Assembly: GCF_012034175.1 (NCBI RefSeq)
Contig: NZ_JAATEJ010000001.1
Location: forward strand, 62,001-126,000
DNA: 64,000 nt
Reading direction: 5' to 3'
Source: Actinacidiphila epipremni
Lineage (GTDB): Bacteria; Actinomycetota; Actinomycetes; Streptomycetales; Streptomycetaceae
The first letter of the stretch is position 1, and each line of letters opens with the position of its first letter. Made by a program: the position numbers and the translations under genes. Of the stretch, positions 34,215 to 43,440 are shown one piece after another. Under the pieces are notes generated by a model, which worked only from the letters and a program-made list of their open reading frames with translations, did not search any database and had not been told where the DNA came from.

Positions 34215-35051
34215 ATGGCGCGATGGGACGAGGAGCACCAGCGCTGGGTGCATGATCCGCCACCGGGCGCCCCGGCCGGCTCGCCGCCCGCGCCCGTGCT
34301 GCCGCAGCCGGCGGGACCGCCCGGCGAGGCGGGCCGCCGGGCCGCGATCGTGGCCGTCGTGGTGCTGCTGGTGTGCGGGGCGGCGGGCGCGGGCCTGTGG
34401 GCCCTGACCGGCGGTCACGACGGCGGCCCCACCGCCGGGCAGCCCCCGGCCGTCGTCGTCACGCCCTCCGATCTCACCGGCACGGACGACGGCACCGACG
34501 ACGGTACAGACGGCAGCGACTACGGCGACGACGGCAGCGGGCCCACCGACGACAGCGGCAGCTCCGACGACGACGGCAGCAGCTCCGACGACTCCGCCCC
34601 CGACGGCTACGAGCAGGTCGACGACCCGGCCGGCTTCACCCTCGACGTCCCGGAGGAGTGGACCCGCAGCACCTCGGGGGCCAGCAGCATCCACTACACC
34701 TCCCCCGAGGGCGAGCACCTCATCCAGATCTACACCGTCGACGCGGCGGACGGCACGCCCTACGACGCCCTCTCCACGACGGAGTCGACCGTCTCCTCCT
34801 ACGACGACTACACCCTCATCGACCTCTCCCGCACCGACGACGGCCCGCAGGACGACGCCGCCCGGCTCGAATACACCTACCTGCGCGACAACGGCGTGAC
34901 CCGCCACGTCGTGGACCGCGCCTTCACCGCCGCGGACGGCACGCAGTACGCCCTGCTGGTCGCCGGGCCCGACGACGACTGGCAGGCGTGCGAGGACGTC
35001 TTCCGTACCGTCGTGGACTCCTTCTGCCCCGACGGCTACTGCACGGACTGA
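34215..35051 (+). CDS. single-pass membrane protein with Asp/Ser-rich linker and extracellular domain
   Basis: The 278-aa product has a cytosolic Pro-rich N-terminus, one TM helix (AAIVAVVVLLVCGAAGAGLWAL, about residues 44-65), an Asp/Gly/Ser-rich linker (about 85-130) and a C-terminal compact domain (GFTLDVPEEWTRS ... FRTVVDSFCP) of a type common in streptomycete secreted or anchored proteins, with PsbP/LpqN-like strand pattern. It starts 14 bp after the preceding gene, completing an apparent three-gene operon. It converges with and overlaps the lyase gene by 16 bp. Confidence 0.87.
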   Translation: MARWDEEHQRWVHDPPPGAPAGSPPAPVLPQPAGPPGEAGRRAAIVAVVVLLVCGAAGAGLWALTGGHDGGPTAGQPPAVVVTPSDLTGTDDGTDDGTDGSDYGDDGSGPTDDSGSSDDDGSSSDDSAPDGYEQVDDPAGFTLDVPEEWTRSTSGASSIHYTSPEGEHLIQIYTVDAADGTPYDALSTTESTVSSYDDYTLIDLSRTDDGPQDDAARLEYTYLRDNGVTRHVVDRAFTAADGTQYALLVAGPDDDWQACEDVFRTVVDSFCPDGYCTD

Positions 35052-35812
35052 GCCGCGAGCCCGCTGGCCATCTCGCGCACCGCGTCGAGCGCCTGCGCCT
35101 GGAGGCCGCCGCCGAAGGTGACCCGGGTCGCGCCGAGGGCGCCCAGCTCGCGCGGGGAGGGCGTGCCGGGCTTGCACAGGGCGTTGACAGGGGCGCCGAC
35201 CGCGTCGGCGATCAGGGCCAGGTGGGTGGCCGGCGCGAGGATGGGGTAGACGCAGTCCGCGCCGGCGGCGACATACCGCAGCGCCCGGTCGATCGCGGCC
35301 TGCGGGGTGCGCTCGCCGCGCAGGTACGTGTCCACGCGGGCGTTGAGCACCAGCGCCCCGCCGGCCGCCGCGACGACCTCCGCGAGCCGTTCGGCCTGCC
35401 GCTCGGCGTCGACCAGGGCGCCGGTCGCCGGGTCGGAGTCCTCCAGGTTGCAGCCGGCCGCCCCCGCCTCCAGCAGCCGCTCGACCAACTCCGCGGCGGG
35501 CAGCCCGTATCCGGCCTCGACGTCGGCGCTCACAGGTACGTCCACCGCCCGGGTGATGCGCCGGATCGCCGCGAACATCTCGGCCGGCGGGGTGCCCTGC
35601 CCGTCCTCGTAGCCGAGCGAGGCGGAGACCCCGGCGCTCGGCGTGGCGAGCGCCGGGAAGCCCGCGTCGGCGAAGGCCCGCGCGCTGGCCGCGTCCCACG
35701 GCCCGGGCAGCACCAGCGGATCGCCCGCCGCCCGCCCCTGGTGCAGTCCCCGCAGCACCGCTGCGTGGCCGGTGGCCGCCTGCTGCCCGTCCGTCGTCGT
35801 CTGCTGCGTCAT
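35036..35812 (-). CDS. isocitrate lyase/phosphoenolpyruvate mutase family protein
   Basis: The 258-aa TIM-barrel enzyme has LVLPGPWDAASARAFADAGFPALATPS at the start, PVSADVEAGYG with the Mg-binding acidic residues, AAGCNLEDSDP, and LNARVDTYLRG. These are the motifs of the carboxyphosphonoenolpyruvate phosphonomutase/isocitrate lyase superfamily. The usual isocitrate lyase KKCGH motif is absent, so the reaction is probably cleavage or hydrolysis of a small oxaloacetate- or methylisocitrate-like acid; the substrate is unknown. It begins at ATG 35812 and its 3' end overlaps the convergent neighbour. Confidence 0.92.
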   Translation of the reverse strand: MTQQTTTDGQQAATGHAAVLRGLHQGRAAGDPLVLPGPWDAASARAFADAGFPALATPSAGVSASLGYEDGQGTPPAEMFAAIRRITRAVDVPVSADVEAGYGLPAAELVERLLEAGAAGCNLEDSDPATGALVDAERQAERLAEVVAAAGGALVLNARVDTYLRGERTPQAAIDRALRYVAAGADCVYPILAPATHLALIADAVGAPVNALCKPGTPSPRELGALGATRVTFGGGLQAQALDAVREMASGLAAQSVQ

Positions 35813-35901
35813 ACGCCCGACGGTACGGCCTGCGGGCCGGCCGCGGCTGGACCACTCGGCACCGTAAAACGTGGGCCAATCCGCCGCGGGCGGACCGGGT
35901 A

Positions 35902-35976
35902 TGGAGGCCGTGACCGGATTCGAACCGGTGTATCTCGCTTTGCAGACGAGTCCCTGAACCACTCGGGCACACGGCC
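35902..35976 (-). tRNA. tRNA-Cys (GCA anticodon)
   Basis: On the minus strand the RNA starts GGCCGTGTGCCCGAGTGG and has the anticodon loop CTGCAAA (GCA). The T-arm is CCGGTTCGAATCCGG and the acceptor CACGGCC pairs fully with the 5' end, followed by T and an encoded CCA (35902-35904). Length is 75 including CCA. Confidence 0.97.
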
Positions 35977-36205
35977 GTGTCGTGCGGTGTGCTCCGAGGT
36001 TCGCAAGCCGGGGCGGTCGCGGTCAATGGGGCGGGGGAGGGTGCCATACGACTGCAATGCCGTGTTCATGTACGGCGATGGGGCGAGGCGGCCCGCGCAG
36101 CGGCAGGTGGGCCGGGGCGCGGGCGCGGCGGGGACCGCGGGGCGTAGGGCGGAAGGCGGAGCCGGGTCCGGTCCCACGGCAGGGGTGAAACACGGGTACG
36201 CCCCT

Positions 36206-36211
36206 TACGCT
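36206..36211 (+). promoter_or_regulatory. candidate -10 box for a leaderless MFS transcript
   Basis: TACGCT ends 6 bases before ATG 36218 and no ribosome site is present between. Confidence 0.4.
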
Positions 36212-36217
36212 GGCGTG

Positions 36218-37660
36218 ATGACCGTAACGAACGAGGCAGCCGCGCGGGGCGCCCGCCCCGGAGAGGACGAAGCGGGCGGGATCCTGTCCCGTACCTACCG
36301 GGCGCTGACGCTCGGCGTGGTCTCGGTCGTGCTGCTCGTGGCGTTCGAGGCGACCGCCGTGAGCACCGCGATGCCGATCGCGGCCCGCGACCTGCACGGT
36401 CTGGGCCTGTACGCCTTCGGCTTCTCCGGCTACTTCACGACGTCCCTGCTCGCGATGGTCGTCAGCGGCCAGTGGTGCGACCGCACCGGCCCGCTCAAGC
36501 CGCTCACCGCGGGCATCACCGCCTTCGCGGCCGGCCTGCTGCTGAGCGGCACGGCCTCCTCGATGCCGGTCTTCGTCCTGGGCCGGGCCGTCCAGGGCTT
36601 CGGCGGCGGGCTGGTGATCGTCGCGCTCTACGTCGTGGTGGGCCTGGCCTACCCCGAGCGGCTGCGGCCCGCGGTCATGGCGTCCTTCTCCGCCTCCTGG
36701 GTCGTGCCGTCCATCGTGGGGCCGCTGGTCTCCGGCACGGTCACCGAGCAGCTGGGCTGGCGCTGGGTGTTCCTGTCCATCCCGGCGCTGGTCGTGCTGC
36801 CGGTCGCCGTGATGCTCCCGGCGCTGCGGCGCACCGCCACGCAGCCGAGCCCGGCCGCGCGGATGGACGGCCGGCGGATCTGGCTCGCCGTGGCGCTCGC
36901 GGGCGGCGCGGTGCTGCTGCAGTACGCCGGGCAGGACCTGCGGCTGCTCTCCCTGCTGCCCGCCGCCCTCGGCGCGGCCCTGCTGGTGCCGGCCGCGCTG
37001 CGGCTGCTGCCGCGCGGCACCTTCCGGGCGGCCCGCGGGCTGCCCACCGTCGTGCTGATGCGCGGCCTCGCGGCCGGCACCTTCGCCGGCGCGGAGACCT
37101 TCATCCCGCTCATGCTCGTCACCCAGCGCGGCCTGTCCGCGACGCTCGCCGGCCTGTCGCTGGCCGGCGCGGGCCTGACCTGGGCGCTGGGCTCGTACCT
37201 CCAGGCCCGGCCGCGCTTCGAGCCGGCCCGCGAACGGCTCGTGCAGCTCGGCATGCTGATGTCGGCGGCGGCGATCGCGGCGGTGCCGCTGGCGCTGGAC
37301 CACGCGGTGCCGGTCGGGATCGTGGCGGTGGCGTGGTGCCTGGCCGGCATGGGGATGGGCATGGCGATCTCCAGCCTCACCGTGCTGATGCTGCGGGTCT
37401 CCCGGCCCGCGGACACCGGCACCAACTCCGCGGCCCTCCAGGTCGGTGACGCGCTCGCCAACGTCGTCCTGGTCGCGACCGCCGGCACGCTCTTCGCCTC
37501 CCTCGGCGGCGGCTCGATCGCGCCCGCCGCCGACACCGCCGCGGGCACCGCCGCGCACCCCACCGCCTTCGCCGCCGCGATCCTGCCGCTGGCCGCGCTG
37601 GCGTTCGCCGCGGTGGCCGTCGCGGCCCGGCTGCGACCGAAGGCCGGGCGCGGCGTGTGA
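36218..37660 (+). CDS. MFS transporter, DHA2-like drug exporter
   Basis: The 480-aa product is predicted to have 12-14 TM helices. Motif A-like GQWCDRTGPLKPL follows TM2, the TM5 motif C region reads SFSASWVVPSIVGPLVSGTV, and LGWRWVFLSIPAL is typical of DHA2 multidrug antiporters. The N-terminal 35 residues are hydrophilic. The start ATG 36218 fits a leaderless promoter. It is transcribed away from the tRNA and is followed, 131 bp on, by a helicase gene. The substrate cannot be inferred. Confidence 0.92.
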   Translation: MTVTNEAAARGARPGEDEAGGILSRTYRALTLGVVSVVLLVAFEATAVSTAMPIAARDLHGLGLYAFGFSGYFTTSLLAMVVSGQWCDRTGPLKPLTAGITAFAAGLLLSGTASSMPVFVLGRAVQGFGGGLVIVALYVVVGLAYPERLRPAVMASFSASWVVPSIVGPLVSGTVTEQLGWRWVFLSIPALVVLPVAVMLPALRRTATQPSPAARMDGRRIWLAVALAGGAVLLQYAGQDLRLLSLLPAALGAALLVPAALRLLPRGTFRAARGLPTVVLMRGLAAGTFAGAETFIPLMLVTQRGLSATLAGLSLAGAGLTWALGSYLQARPRFEPARERLVQLGMLMSAAAIAAVPLALDHAVPVGIVAVAWCLAGMGMGMAISSLTVLMLRVSRPADTGTNSAALQVGDALANVVLVATAGTLFASLGGGSIAPAADTAAGTAAHPTAFAAAILPLAALAFAAVAVAARLRPKAGRGV

Positions 37661-37791
37661 CGTCGGTCGCACCCGCGGGCGGGCAGGCGTCAAAGTCCGG
37701 GCGCCGGGCGGCGGGCCGTTACGCTGAGGCGGTCGTACGGGCCGTGCACCGGGACCGGGGGCCGGCCGCCGTCCAACCGCCAGCGGAGACC

Positions 37792-39576
37792 GTGACTACC
37801 ACCTCGCACCCCCACCACCTCTCGCCCGCCTTTCCCGGCCGCGCCCCCTGGGGCACGGCGAACAAGCTGCGGGCGTGGCAGCAGGGCGCCATCGACGCCT
37901 ATGTCGCCGCCCAGCCGCGGGACTTCCTGGCGGTCGCGACCCCGGGCGCGGGCAAGACCACGTTCGCGCTGACCCTCGCCTCCTACCTGCTGCACAACCA
38001 CCTGGTGCAGCAGATCACCGTCGTGGCGCCCACCGAGCACCTCAAGACGCAGTGGGCGGACGCGGCGGCGCGGATAGGGATCCGGCTCGACCCGCAGTAC
38101 AGCGCGGGCCCGGTGGGGCGCGAGTTCCACGGCGTCGCGGTGACGTACGCCGGTGTCGGGGTGCGGCCGATGCTGCACCGCAACCGGTGCGAGCAGCGCA
38201 AGACGCTGGTGATCCTGGACGAGATCCACCACGCCGGCGACAGCAAGTCCTGGGGCGAGGCGTGCCTGGAGGCGTTCGAGCCGGCGACCCGGCGGCTGGC
38301 GCTGACCGGCACGCCGTTCCGCTCGGACACCAACCCGATCCCGTTCGTGACGTACGAAGAAGGCAACGACGGCATCCGCCGCTCCTCCGCCGACTACACG
38401 TACGGATACGGCAGCGCGCTCGCCGACGGCGTCGTCCGCCCGGTCATCTTCCTGTCCTACAGCGGGAACATGCGCTGGCGCACCAAGGCCGGCGACGAGA
38501 TCGCCGCCCGGCTCGGCGAGCCGATGACCAAGGACGCGACCGCGCAGGCGTGGCGCACCGCGCTGTCGCCGACCGGCGAGTGGATTCCCAACGTCCTGAA
38601 GTCCGCCGACCAGCGGCTCACCGAGGTCCGCAAGGGCATCCCGGACGCCGGCGGCCTGGTCATCGCCACCGACCAGGACTCCGCCCGCGCGTACGCCAAG
38701 CTGCTGCGCGAACTGACCGGCGACAAGCCCACCGTGGTGCTCTCCGACGACACCGGCGCCTCCAAGCGCATCGAGGAGTTCAGCGCCGGCGACGACCGCT
38801 GGATGGTCGCGGTGCGCATGGTGTCCGAGGGCGTGGACGTGCCGCGCCTGGCGGTCGGCGTCTACGCCACGACGATCTCCACGCCGCTGTTCTTCGCGCA
38901 GGCGGTGGGCCGTTTCGTCCGGTCCAGGCGGCGCGGCGAGACCGCGTCCGTCTTCGTCCCCACCATCCCGATGCTGCTGGAGTTCGCCGCGGAGATGGAG
39001 GTCGAGCGCGACCACGTGCTCGACAAGCCGCGCAAATCCGGTGAGGACGACATCTTCGCGGAGGAGGAGCAGTTGCTCGCCGACGCGGAGAAGGCCGAGG
39101 ACGAGGTCACCGAGGACGACCAACTGCCCTTCGAGGCGCTGGAGTCCGACGCGGTCTTCGACCGGGTCCTCTACGACGGCGCCGAGTTCGGCATGCAGGC
39201 CCACCCGGGCAGCGAGGAGGAGCAGGACTACCTCGGCATCCCGGGCCTGCTGGAGCCGGACCAGGTGCAGATACTCCTGCAGCGGCGGCAGGCCCGGCAG
39301 ATCGCGCACAGCCGCAAGAAGCCGGACGAGGAGGCGGACCTGCTCGAACTGCCCGCCGAGCGCCGCCCGGTGGTCTCGCACCGGCAGCTGCTGGAGCTGC
39401 GAAAGCAGTTGAACACCCTGGTCGCCGCGTACAACCATCAGAGCGGCAAGCCGCACGGCGTGATCCACACGGAACTGCGCCGGGTGTGCGGCGGACCGCC
39501 CAGTGCCGAGGCGACCGCGGGCCAACTCGGCGAACGGATCAAGAAGGTGCAGGAGTGGGCCACCCGAATGCGATGA
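37792..39576 (+). CDS. DEAD/DEAH-box (XPB/Rad25-like) helicase
   Basis: The 594-aa superfamily 2 helicase starts at GTG 37792 (MTTTSHPHH), preceded by GGAG. It has the Q-like LRAWQQGAIDAYV, Walker A VATPGAGKTTFAL (residues about 48-60), DEIHHAGD as the DEAH-type motif II, LTGTPFRSD as motif III, and the motif VI-like QAVGRFVRS. An acidic insertion (EEEQLLADAEKAEDEVTEDDQ) separates the helicase core from a C-terminal region with a basic helix. The family is conserved in actinobacteria; a role in DNA repair or RNA transactions is presumed, not shown. Confidence 0.93.
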   Translation: MTTTSHPHHLSPAFPGRAPWGTANKLRAWQQGAIDAYVAAQPRDFLAVATPGAGKTTFALTLASYLLHNHLVQQITVVAPTEHLKTQWADAAARIGIRLDPQYSAGPVGREFHGVAVTYAGVGVRPMLHRNRCEQRKTLVILDEIHHAGDSKSWGEACLEAFEPATRRLALTGTPFRSDTNPIPFVTYEEGNDGIRRSSADYTYGYGSALADGVVRPVIFLSYSGNMRWRTKAGDEIAARLGEPMTKDATAQAWRTALSPTGEWIPNVLKSADQRLTEVRKGIPDAGGLVIATDQDSARAYAKLLRELTGDKPTVVLSDDTGASKRIEEFSAGDDRWMVAVRMVSEGVDVPRLAVGVYATTISTPLFFAQAVGRFVRSRRRGETASVFVPTIPMLLEFAAEMEVERDHVLDKPRKSGEDDIFAEEEQLLADAEKAEDEVTEDDQLPFEALESDAVFDRVLYDGAEFGMQAHPGSEEEQDYLGIPGLLEPDQVQILLQRRQARQIAHSRKKPDEEADLLELPAERRPVVSHRQLLELRKQLNTLVAAYNHQSGKPHGVIHTELRRVCGGPPSAEATAGQLGERIKKVQEWATRMR

Positions 39577-39820
39577 TTTCCCCCGTGTTACTGGGATATG
39601 ACAAGCGACGGCGTGTCACCACACCGACCGGATTGTGGACGGCCTCTTCCGCTGAGCGGTACATCCTCGCTACCGTGCCGATCACGCACGCGCCGTGGCA
39701 GAGCCGCCGCGAAGCGCAGCCGGTAAGCCGACAACCGGCGGCCACTCCGCGCACTGCCGCGGGACCGGCGGTGCGTCGTCTCCCAGACAAGCGCCGCCGA
39801 TTCTATGAGGAGGGGGCGTC

Positions 39821-40585
39821 GTGACCGCGGAGACGTCTCAGACACTGGACAGGGGCCTTCGGGTCCTGAAACTGCTCGCCGACACCGACCACGGCCTGAC
39901 CGTGACCGAACTGGCGGCCAAACTCGGGGTCAACCGGACGGTGGTCTACCGGCTGCTGGCCACGCTGGAGCAGCACTCACTCGTCCGCCGCGACCTCGGC
40001 GGGCGCGCCAGGGTCGGGCTCGGCGTGCTCGGACTCGCCCACCAGGTCCACCCGTTGCTGCGCGAGGCGGCGCTCCCGGCGCTGCGCTCGCTCGCCGAGG
40101 ACATCGGCGCGACCGCCCATCTCACCCTGGTCGACGGCAGCGAGGCGCTCGCCGTCGCCGTGGTCGAGCCGACCTGGACCGACTACCACGTCGCCTACCG
40201 CACCGGCTTCCGGCACCCGCTGGACCGGGGCGCGGCCGGCCGGGCGATCCTCGCCGGGCGCGGCATGCAGCCCACGCCCGACGGGAGCCGCTGGGAGCGC
40301 TTCGTGGACCCCGCCGAGCAGGACGGCGACCTCGACGAGGAGCGCGGCACCCTGGTGCGCACCGGCACCGCCACGGTCGGCACGGGCCTGGCCACCGACC
40401 AGGTCCGCTACGTCCTGACCCACGGCGAGCTGGAGGCCGGCGCGAGCGGCGCCGCCGCCCCGCTGCTGGGCGTGCCGGGCGTGGAGGGCAGCGTGGGCGT
40501 GGTGATGCTCTCCGAGGCCGTCCCGGAGCGGGTGGGCCCGCGGGTGGTGGAGGCGGCCACCGAGGTCTCGGAGGCGCTGCGCTGA
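39821..40585 (+). CDS. IclR-family transcriptional regulator
   Basis: The 254-aa product starts at GTG 39821. An N-terminal winged HTH (QTLDRGLRVLKLLADTDHGLTV, then ELAAKLGVNRTVVYRLLATL) is followed by the IclR effector domain (TAHLTLVDGSEALAVAVVEP ... HPLDRGAAGRAIL). An AGGAGGGGG ribosome site is present. It is upstream of a Lon-like protease gene and behind the helicase; the 244-bp gap before it contains no gene. Target genes cannot be deduced. Confidence 0.93.
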   Translation: MTAETSQTLDRGLRVLKLLADTDHGLTVTELAAKLGVNRTVVYRLLATLEQHSLVRRDLGGRARVGLGVLGLAHQVHPLLREAALPALRSLAEDIGATAHLTLVDGSEALAVAVVEPTWTDYHVAYRTGFRHPLDRGAAGRAILAGRGMQPTPDGSRWERFVDPAEQDGDLDEERGTLVRTGTATVGTGLATDQVRYVLTHGELEAGASGAAAPLLGVPGVEGSVGVVMLSEAVPERVGPRVVEAATEVSEALR

Positions 40586-40638
40586 CCGGGTGACGAAGCC
40601 GGGAAAGGGTGCGGTTTCAGGGCATGCGCCCGGGTGCC

Positions 40639-40644
40639 ATAAGG
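40639..40644 (+). promoter_or_regulatory. candidate -10 box for a leaderless Lon-like protease transcript
   Basis: TAAGGT ends 8 bases before ATG 40653; no convincing ribosome site lies between. Confidence 0.35.
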
Positions 40645-40652
40645 TCGGGCGC

Positions 40653-41441
40653 ATGCCTACGCTCTCCCGCCGGTCCCTCACGCTCGCGGTGTGCGCGGCG
40701 GTGCTGGCCGCCCTGGTGGCGGTGGCCGCCTTCGCACCGCTGCCGGTGTCCATCGTGCAGCCCGGGCTCACCGCGGACGTCCTGGGCAAGAACGCGGGCA
40801 CGCAGGTCATCACGATCAGCGGCACGCCGGTACGGGCCACCACCGGGCAGCTGCGGCTGGTGACCATCGCCGCGACCGGGCCGAGCGCGCCGGTGCACTT
40901 CATCGACGTGGCCAGGGCCTGGTTCGACTCGCACGAGGCCGCCATGCCGCGCGACTCGGTCTACCCCAGCGGCGGCTCGGTCAAGGAGATCGAGAAGGCC
41001 AACCTCAAGGAGATGACGCAGTCCCAGCAGGACGCGACCGCCGCCGCCCTGAACCACCTGCGCCTGTCGCCGCAGCAGGTCACCGTCCAGCTCAAGCTCG
41101 CCGACGTCGGCGGCCCCAGCGCGGGACTGCTGTTCACCCTCGGCATCATCGACAAGATCGCCGGCAACGGCCACGGCGGCGACCTCACCGGCGGCCGGGT
41201 CGTCGCCGGCACCGGCACCATCGACTCCGCCGGCAAGGTCGGCGCGGTCGGCGGGGTGCCGCTGAAGGAGCTGGCCGCCCGGCGCGACGGGGCGACCGTC
41301 TTCCTCGTGCCCCGCGACGAGTGCTCCGACGCCACCGCCCAACTGCCGCACGGCATGCGGCTGATCCCGGTCGACACCCTCGACGGCGCCCTCGCCGCCC
41401 TCGCGGCCCTCGACGCGGGGCGCAAGACCCCCACGTGCTGA
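40653..41441 (+). CDS. membrane-anchored Lon-like (S16) protease without a PDZ domain
   Basis: The 262-aa product has an N-terminal signal anchor (residues about 8-30) and a C-terminal S16 proteolytic domain with the Ser-Lys dyad: Ser156 in GGPSAGLL and Lys205 in GGVPLKELAA. It resembles the YlbL family but is shorter, and I see no PDZ domain between the anchor and the protease domain; about 100 residues of unclear fold occupy that space. It is expected on the outer face of the membrane. Substrates are unknown. Confidence 0.88.
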   Translation: MPTLSRRSLTLAVCAAVLAALVAVAAFAPLPVSIVQPGLTADVLGKNAGTQVITISGTPVRATTGQLRLVTIAATGPSAPVHFIDVARAWFDSHEAAMPRDSVYPSGGSVKEIEKANLKEMTQSQQDATAAALNHLRLSPQQVTVQLKLADVGGPSAGLLFTLGIIDKIAGNGHGGDLTGGRVVAGTGTIDSAGKVGAVGGVPLKELAARRDGATVFLVPRDECSDATAQLPHGMRLIPVDTLDGALAALAALDAGRKTPTC

Positions 41442-41490
41442 AGGCTGCCGGGGCTGCCGGGCCTGCTGAGGCCGCGGCAGGGCGGCGCCC

Positions 41491-42765
41491 TCAGGCCGCG
41501 GCCGGCTCCTGCACCGGCGTCACGCCCGTCCCCGGCGGCGGCGCGTCCCACTGCCGGAAGGCGGGCAGTACGAGCGGGCTCAGCGTCGTCACCAGGTAGA
41601 TCCCGCTGACCACCAGCAGGCTCGCCCGCAGCCCCGCGTACTGCACCAGGTAGCCCGCGAGCAGCCCGCCCAGCGGCACCGCCACCAGCACCCCCGAGGT
41701 GGTCGCGCCGAACACCCGGCTGCGCAGCCGCTCGGGCACCAGCCGCACCAGCTCGGTGCCGATCACCGGATTGAGCACCCCCGCCGCCAGCCCGCACACC
41801 ACGGTCGTCACCAGCAGCGGGGTCAGCCCCGGCAGCAGCGCGGCGACCGCGGTGCGCGGGAAGCCGCAGACCAGGAAGGCCGCGATGAACAGCCCGCGGC
41901 GCGGCAGCCGCTGCCCGAAGAAGCCGTAGAGCACCGAGCCGACCAGCGCCGCCCCGCCCATCGCCCCGGAGACCAGGCCGATGCTCTGCGCGCCGTGCAG
42001 GTGCTCCCGGGCCTCGACGGGCAGCAGCACCGCCGACCACGCCTGGTCCAGCGCGTTGGTCACCATCACCATGCCCACGACCGCGAGCAGCAGCCGCGCC
42101 GCCCACAAGTAGGCGTAGCCCTCCCGCAGTTGCCCGAGATACCCGGGCCCCTGCCCCGCTGGCGCGGCGCCGGCCGGGCGCCGGTCCCGTACGCCGAGGC
42201 CGACCAGCAGCGCGGAGGCCGCGAAGCTGCCGGCGTCCACCAGCAGCGCGTCGGCCGCGCCGACCGCCGCGATGAGCACACCGGCCAGCGGCGCGCCCAG
42301 CATCCTGGCCCCGCGCGACGCGCTCTCGTAGAAGCTGGAGGCCCGCGTGAAGTCCATGCCGGCCCGCTGGGCGAGCCGCGGCAGCAGCACCTCGCGGGCG
42401 GTCTCGCCGGGCGCGTGGAAGAGCCCGGCCACCGCGACGAGGCCGAGCAGCGCCCCGTACGACAGCGCGCCCGCCATGTGCAGCACCGGCACGGCGCCGA
42501 TCGCCAGCGCGCACACGGTGTCGGAGACCACGCTGCTGACGGTCAGCCCGAGCCGGTCGATGAGCGGCCCGCCGAGCAGCGCGGCGAGCACCACCGGCAG
42601 CGTCGAGGCGAAGGCGACCAGGCCGGCGCGGGCCGGGCTGCCGGTGCTCTGCAGCACCAGCCACGGCACGGCGACGACGGTCAGCATGTTGCCGCTGACG
42701 GATATCACGTTGGCGGTGAGCAGCAGGCCGAGCGGGCGCCGCTCCGGGGTGTCGTACGTGGGCAT
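41491..42765 (-). CDS. MFS transporter, enterobactin/macrolide-exporter-like
   Basis: The 424-aa product is a 12-TM MFS_3-type exporter: LTANVISVSGNMLTVVAVPWLVLQ in TM1, GPLIDRLG in the motif A loop, FHAPGETAREVLLPRLA after TM4, and C-terminal half helices near residues 220-400. An AGGGGGG ribosome site precedes ATG 42765. It lies 32 bp downstream of the ArsR-type regulator on the same strand, so it is likely the regulated efflux gene of that pair. Confidence 0.92.
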   Translation of the reverse strand: MPTYDTPERRPLGLLLTANVISVSGNMLTVVAVPWLVLQSTGSPARAGLVAFASTLPVVLAALLGGPLIDRLGLTVSSVVSDTVCALAIGAVPVLHMAGALSYGALLGLVAVAGLFHAPGETAREVLLPRLAQRAGMDFTRASSFYESASRGARMLGAPLAGVLIAAVGAADALLVDAGSFAASALLVGLGVRDRRPAGAAPAGQGPGYLGQLREGYAYLWAARLLLAVVGMVMVTNALDQAWSAVLLPVEAREHLHGAQSIGLVSGAMGGAALVGSVLYGFFGQRLPRRGLFIAAFLVCGFPRTAVAALLPGLTPLLVTTVVCGLAAGVLNPVIGTELVRLVPERLRSRVFGATTSGVLVAVPLGGLLAGYLVQYAGLRASLLVVSGIYLVTTLSPLVLPAFRQWDAPPPGTGVTPVQEPAAA

Positions 42766-42797
42766 GGTCCCCCCTGGGATGTCTGCGTGACGGCGGG

Positions 42798-43433
42798 TCA
42801 GTCCGCCCGGCGCGGGAAGGCGTGCAGGTGGATACGGACCCGGGCGGAGCCCTCGACGGGCTCCGGGAGCCGGTCGCGGTAGGACTCGACGAGGGCGTGC
42901 AGCCGCTCGCCCAGCTCCCTCGCGAGCTCCGGGGTCAGCCGGATGCTGAAGTCGCTGAGGTCGGAGGCCTCCCGCCACGCCGCCGGCCATTCGTGCATGG
43001 TGCCGATCCAGCCGTTCAGCTGCTCGGCGTGGGCGGCGGAATGGGCGTACAGCAGGGCGCTGATGGCGCCGCGCACCTCCGGGTCGGGGTGCGCGGTGAA
43101 CTCCTCCATGCTGTCCACCCGCACCCCGCGGTGCGCCGCCTTCCACCACCGCTCGCGGCCGGTGCCGCGGCCGGGGTCGTCGACGACGAAGCCGTACGCG
43201 GCGAGCTGCCGCAGGTGGTAGCTGGTGGCGCCGCTGGACTCGCCGAGCCGGGCGGCGAGCGCGGAGGCCGTCGCGGGCCCGTCCTCGCGCAGCGCGGCCA
43301 GCAGCCGCATCCGCAGCGGGTGCGCGAGGCCGCGCAGCGACCGCGGGTCCAGCGGCGGCACGTCGGCGTGCAGCACGGGGTCGGGCGGCGGTGCGTCGGC
43401 GGGCGGCGGGTCGGCCGCGGGGGTGTGGGTCAC
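42798..43433 (-). CDS. ArsR-family winged-helix regulator of the adjacent exporter
   Basis: The 211-aa product has a Pro-rich N-terminus, a winged HTH (LRGLAHPLRMRLLAALREDGP, ALAARLGESSGATSYHLRQLAAYG, residues about 35-90) and a C-terminal helical domain often annotated as HTH_20. I choose GTG 43433 rather than the longer TTG 43454. A -35/-10 pair (TTGCAA, 17 bases, TACCCT) ends 7 bases before the GTG and would place the transcription start there, a leaderless mRNA. A large palindromic operator overlaps this promoter, so autorepression with derepression of the exporter by a ligand is likely. Confidence 0.88.
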   Translation of the reverse strand: MTHTPAADPPPADAPPPDPVLHADVPPLDPRSLRGLAHPLRMRLLAALREDGPATASALAARLGESSGATSYHLRQLAAYGFVVDDPGRGTGRERWWKAAHRGVRVDSMEEFTAHPDPEVRGAISALLYAHSAAHAEQLNGWIGTMHEWPAAWREASDLSDFSIRLTPELARELGERLHALVESYRDRLPEPVEGSARVRIHLHAFPRRAD

Positions 43434-43440
43434 CCGTTCA

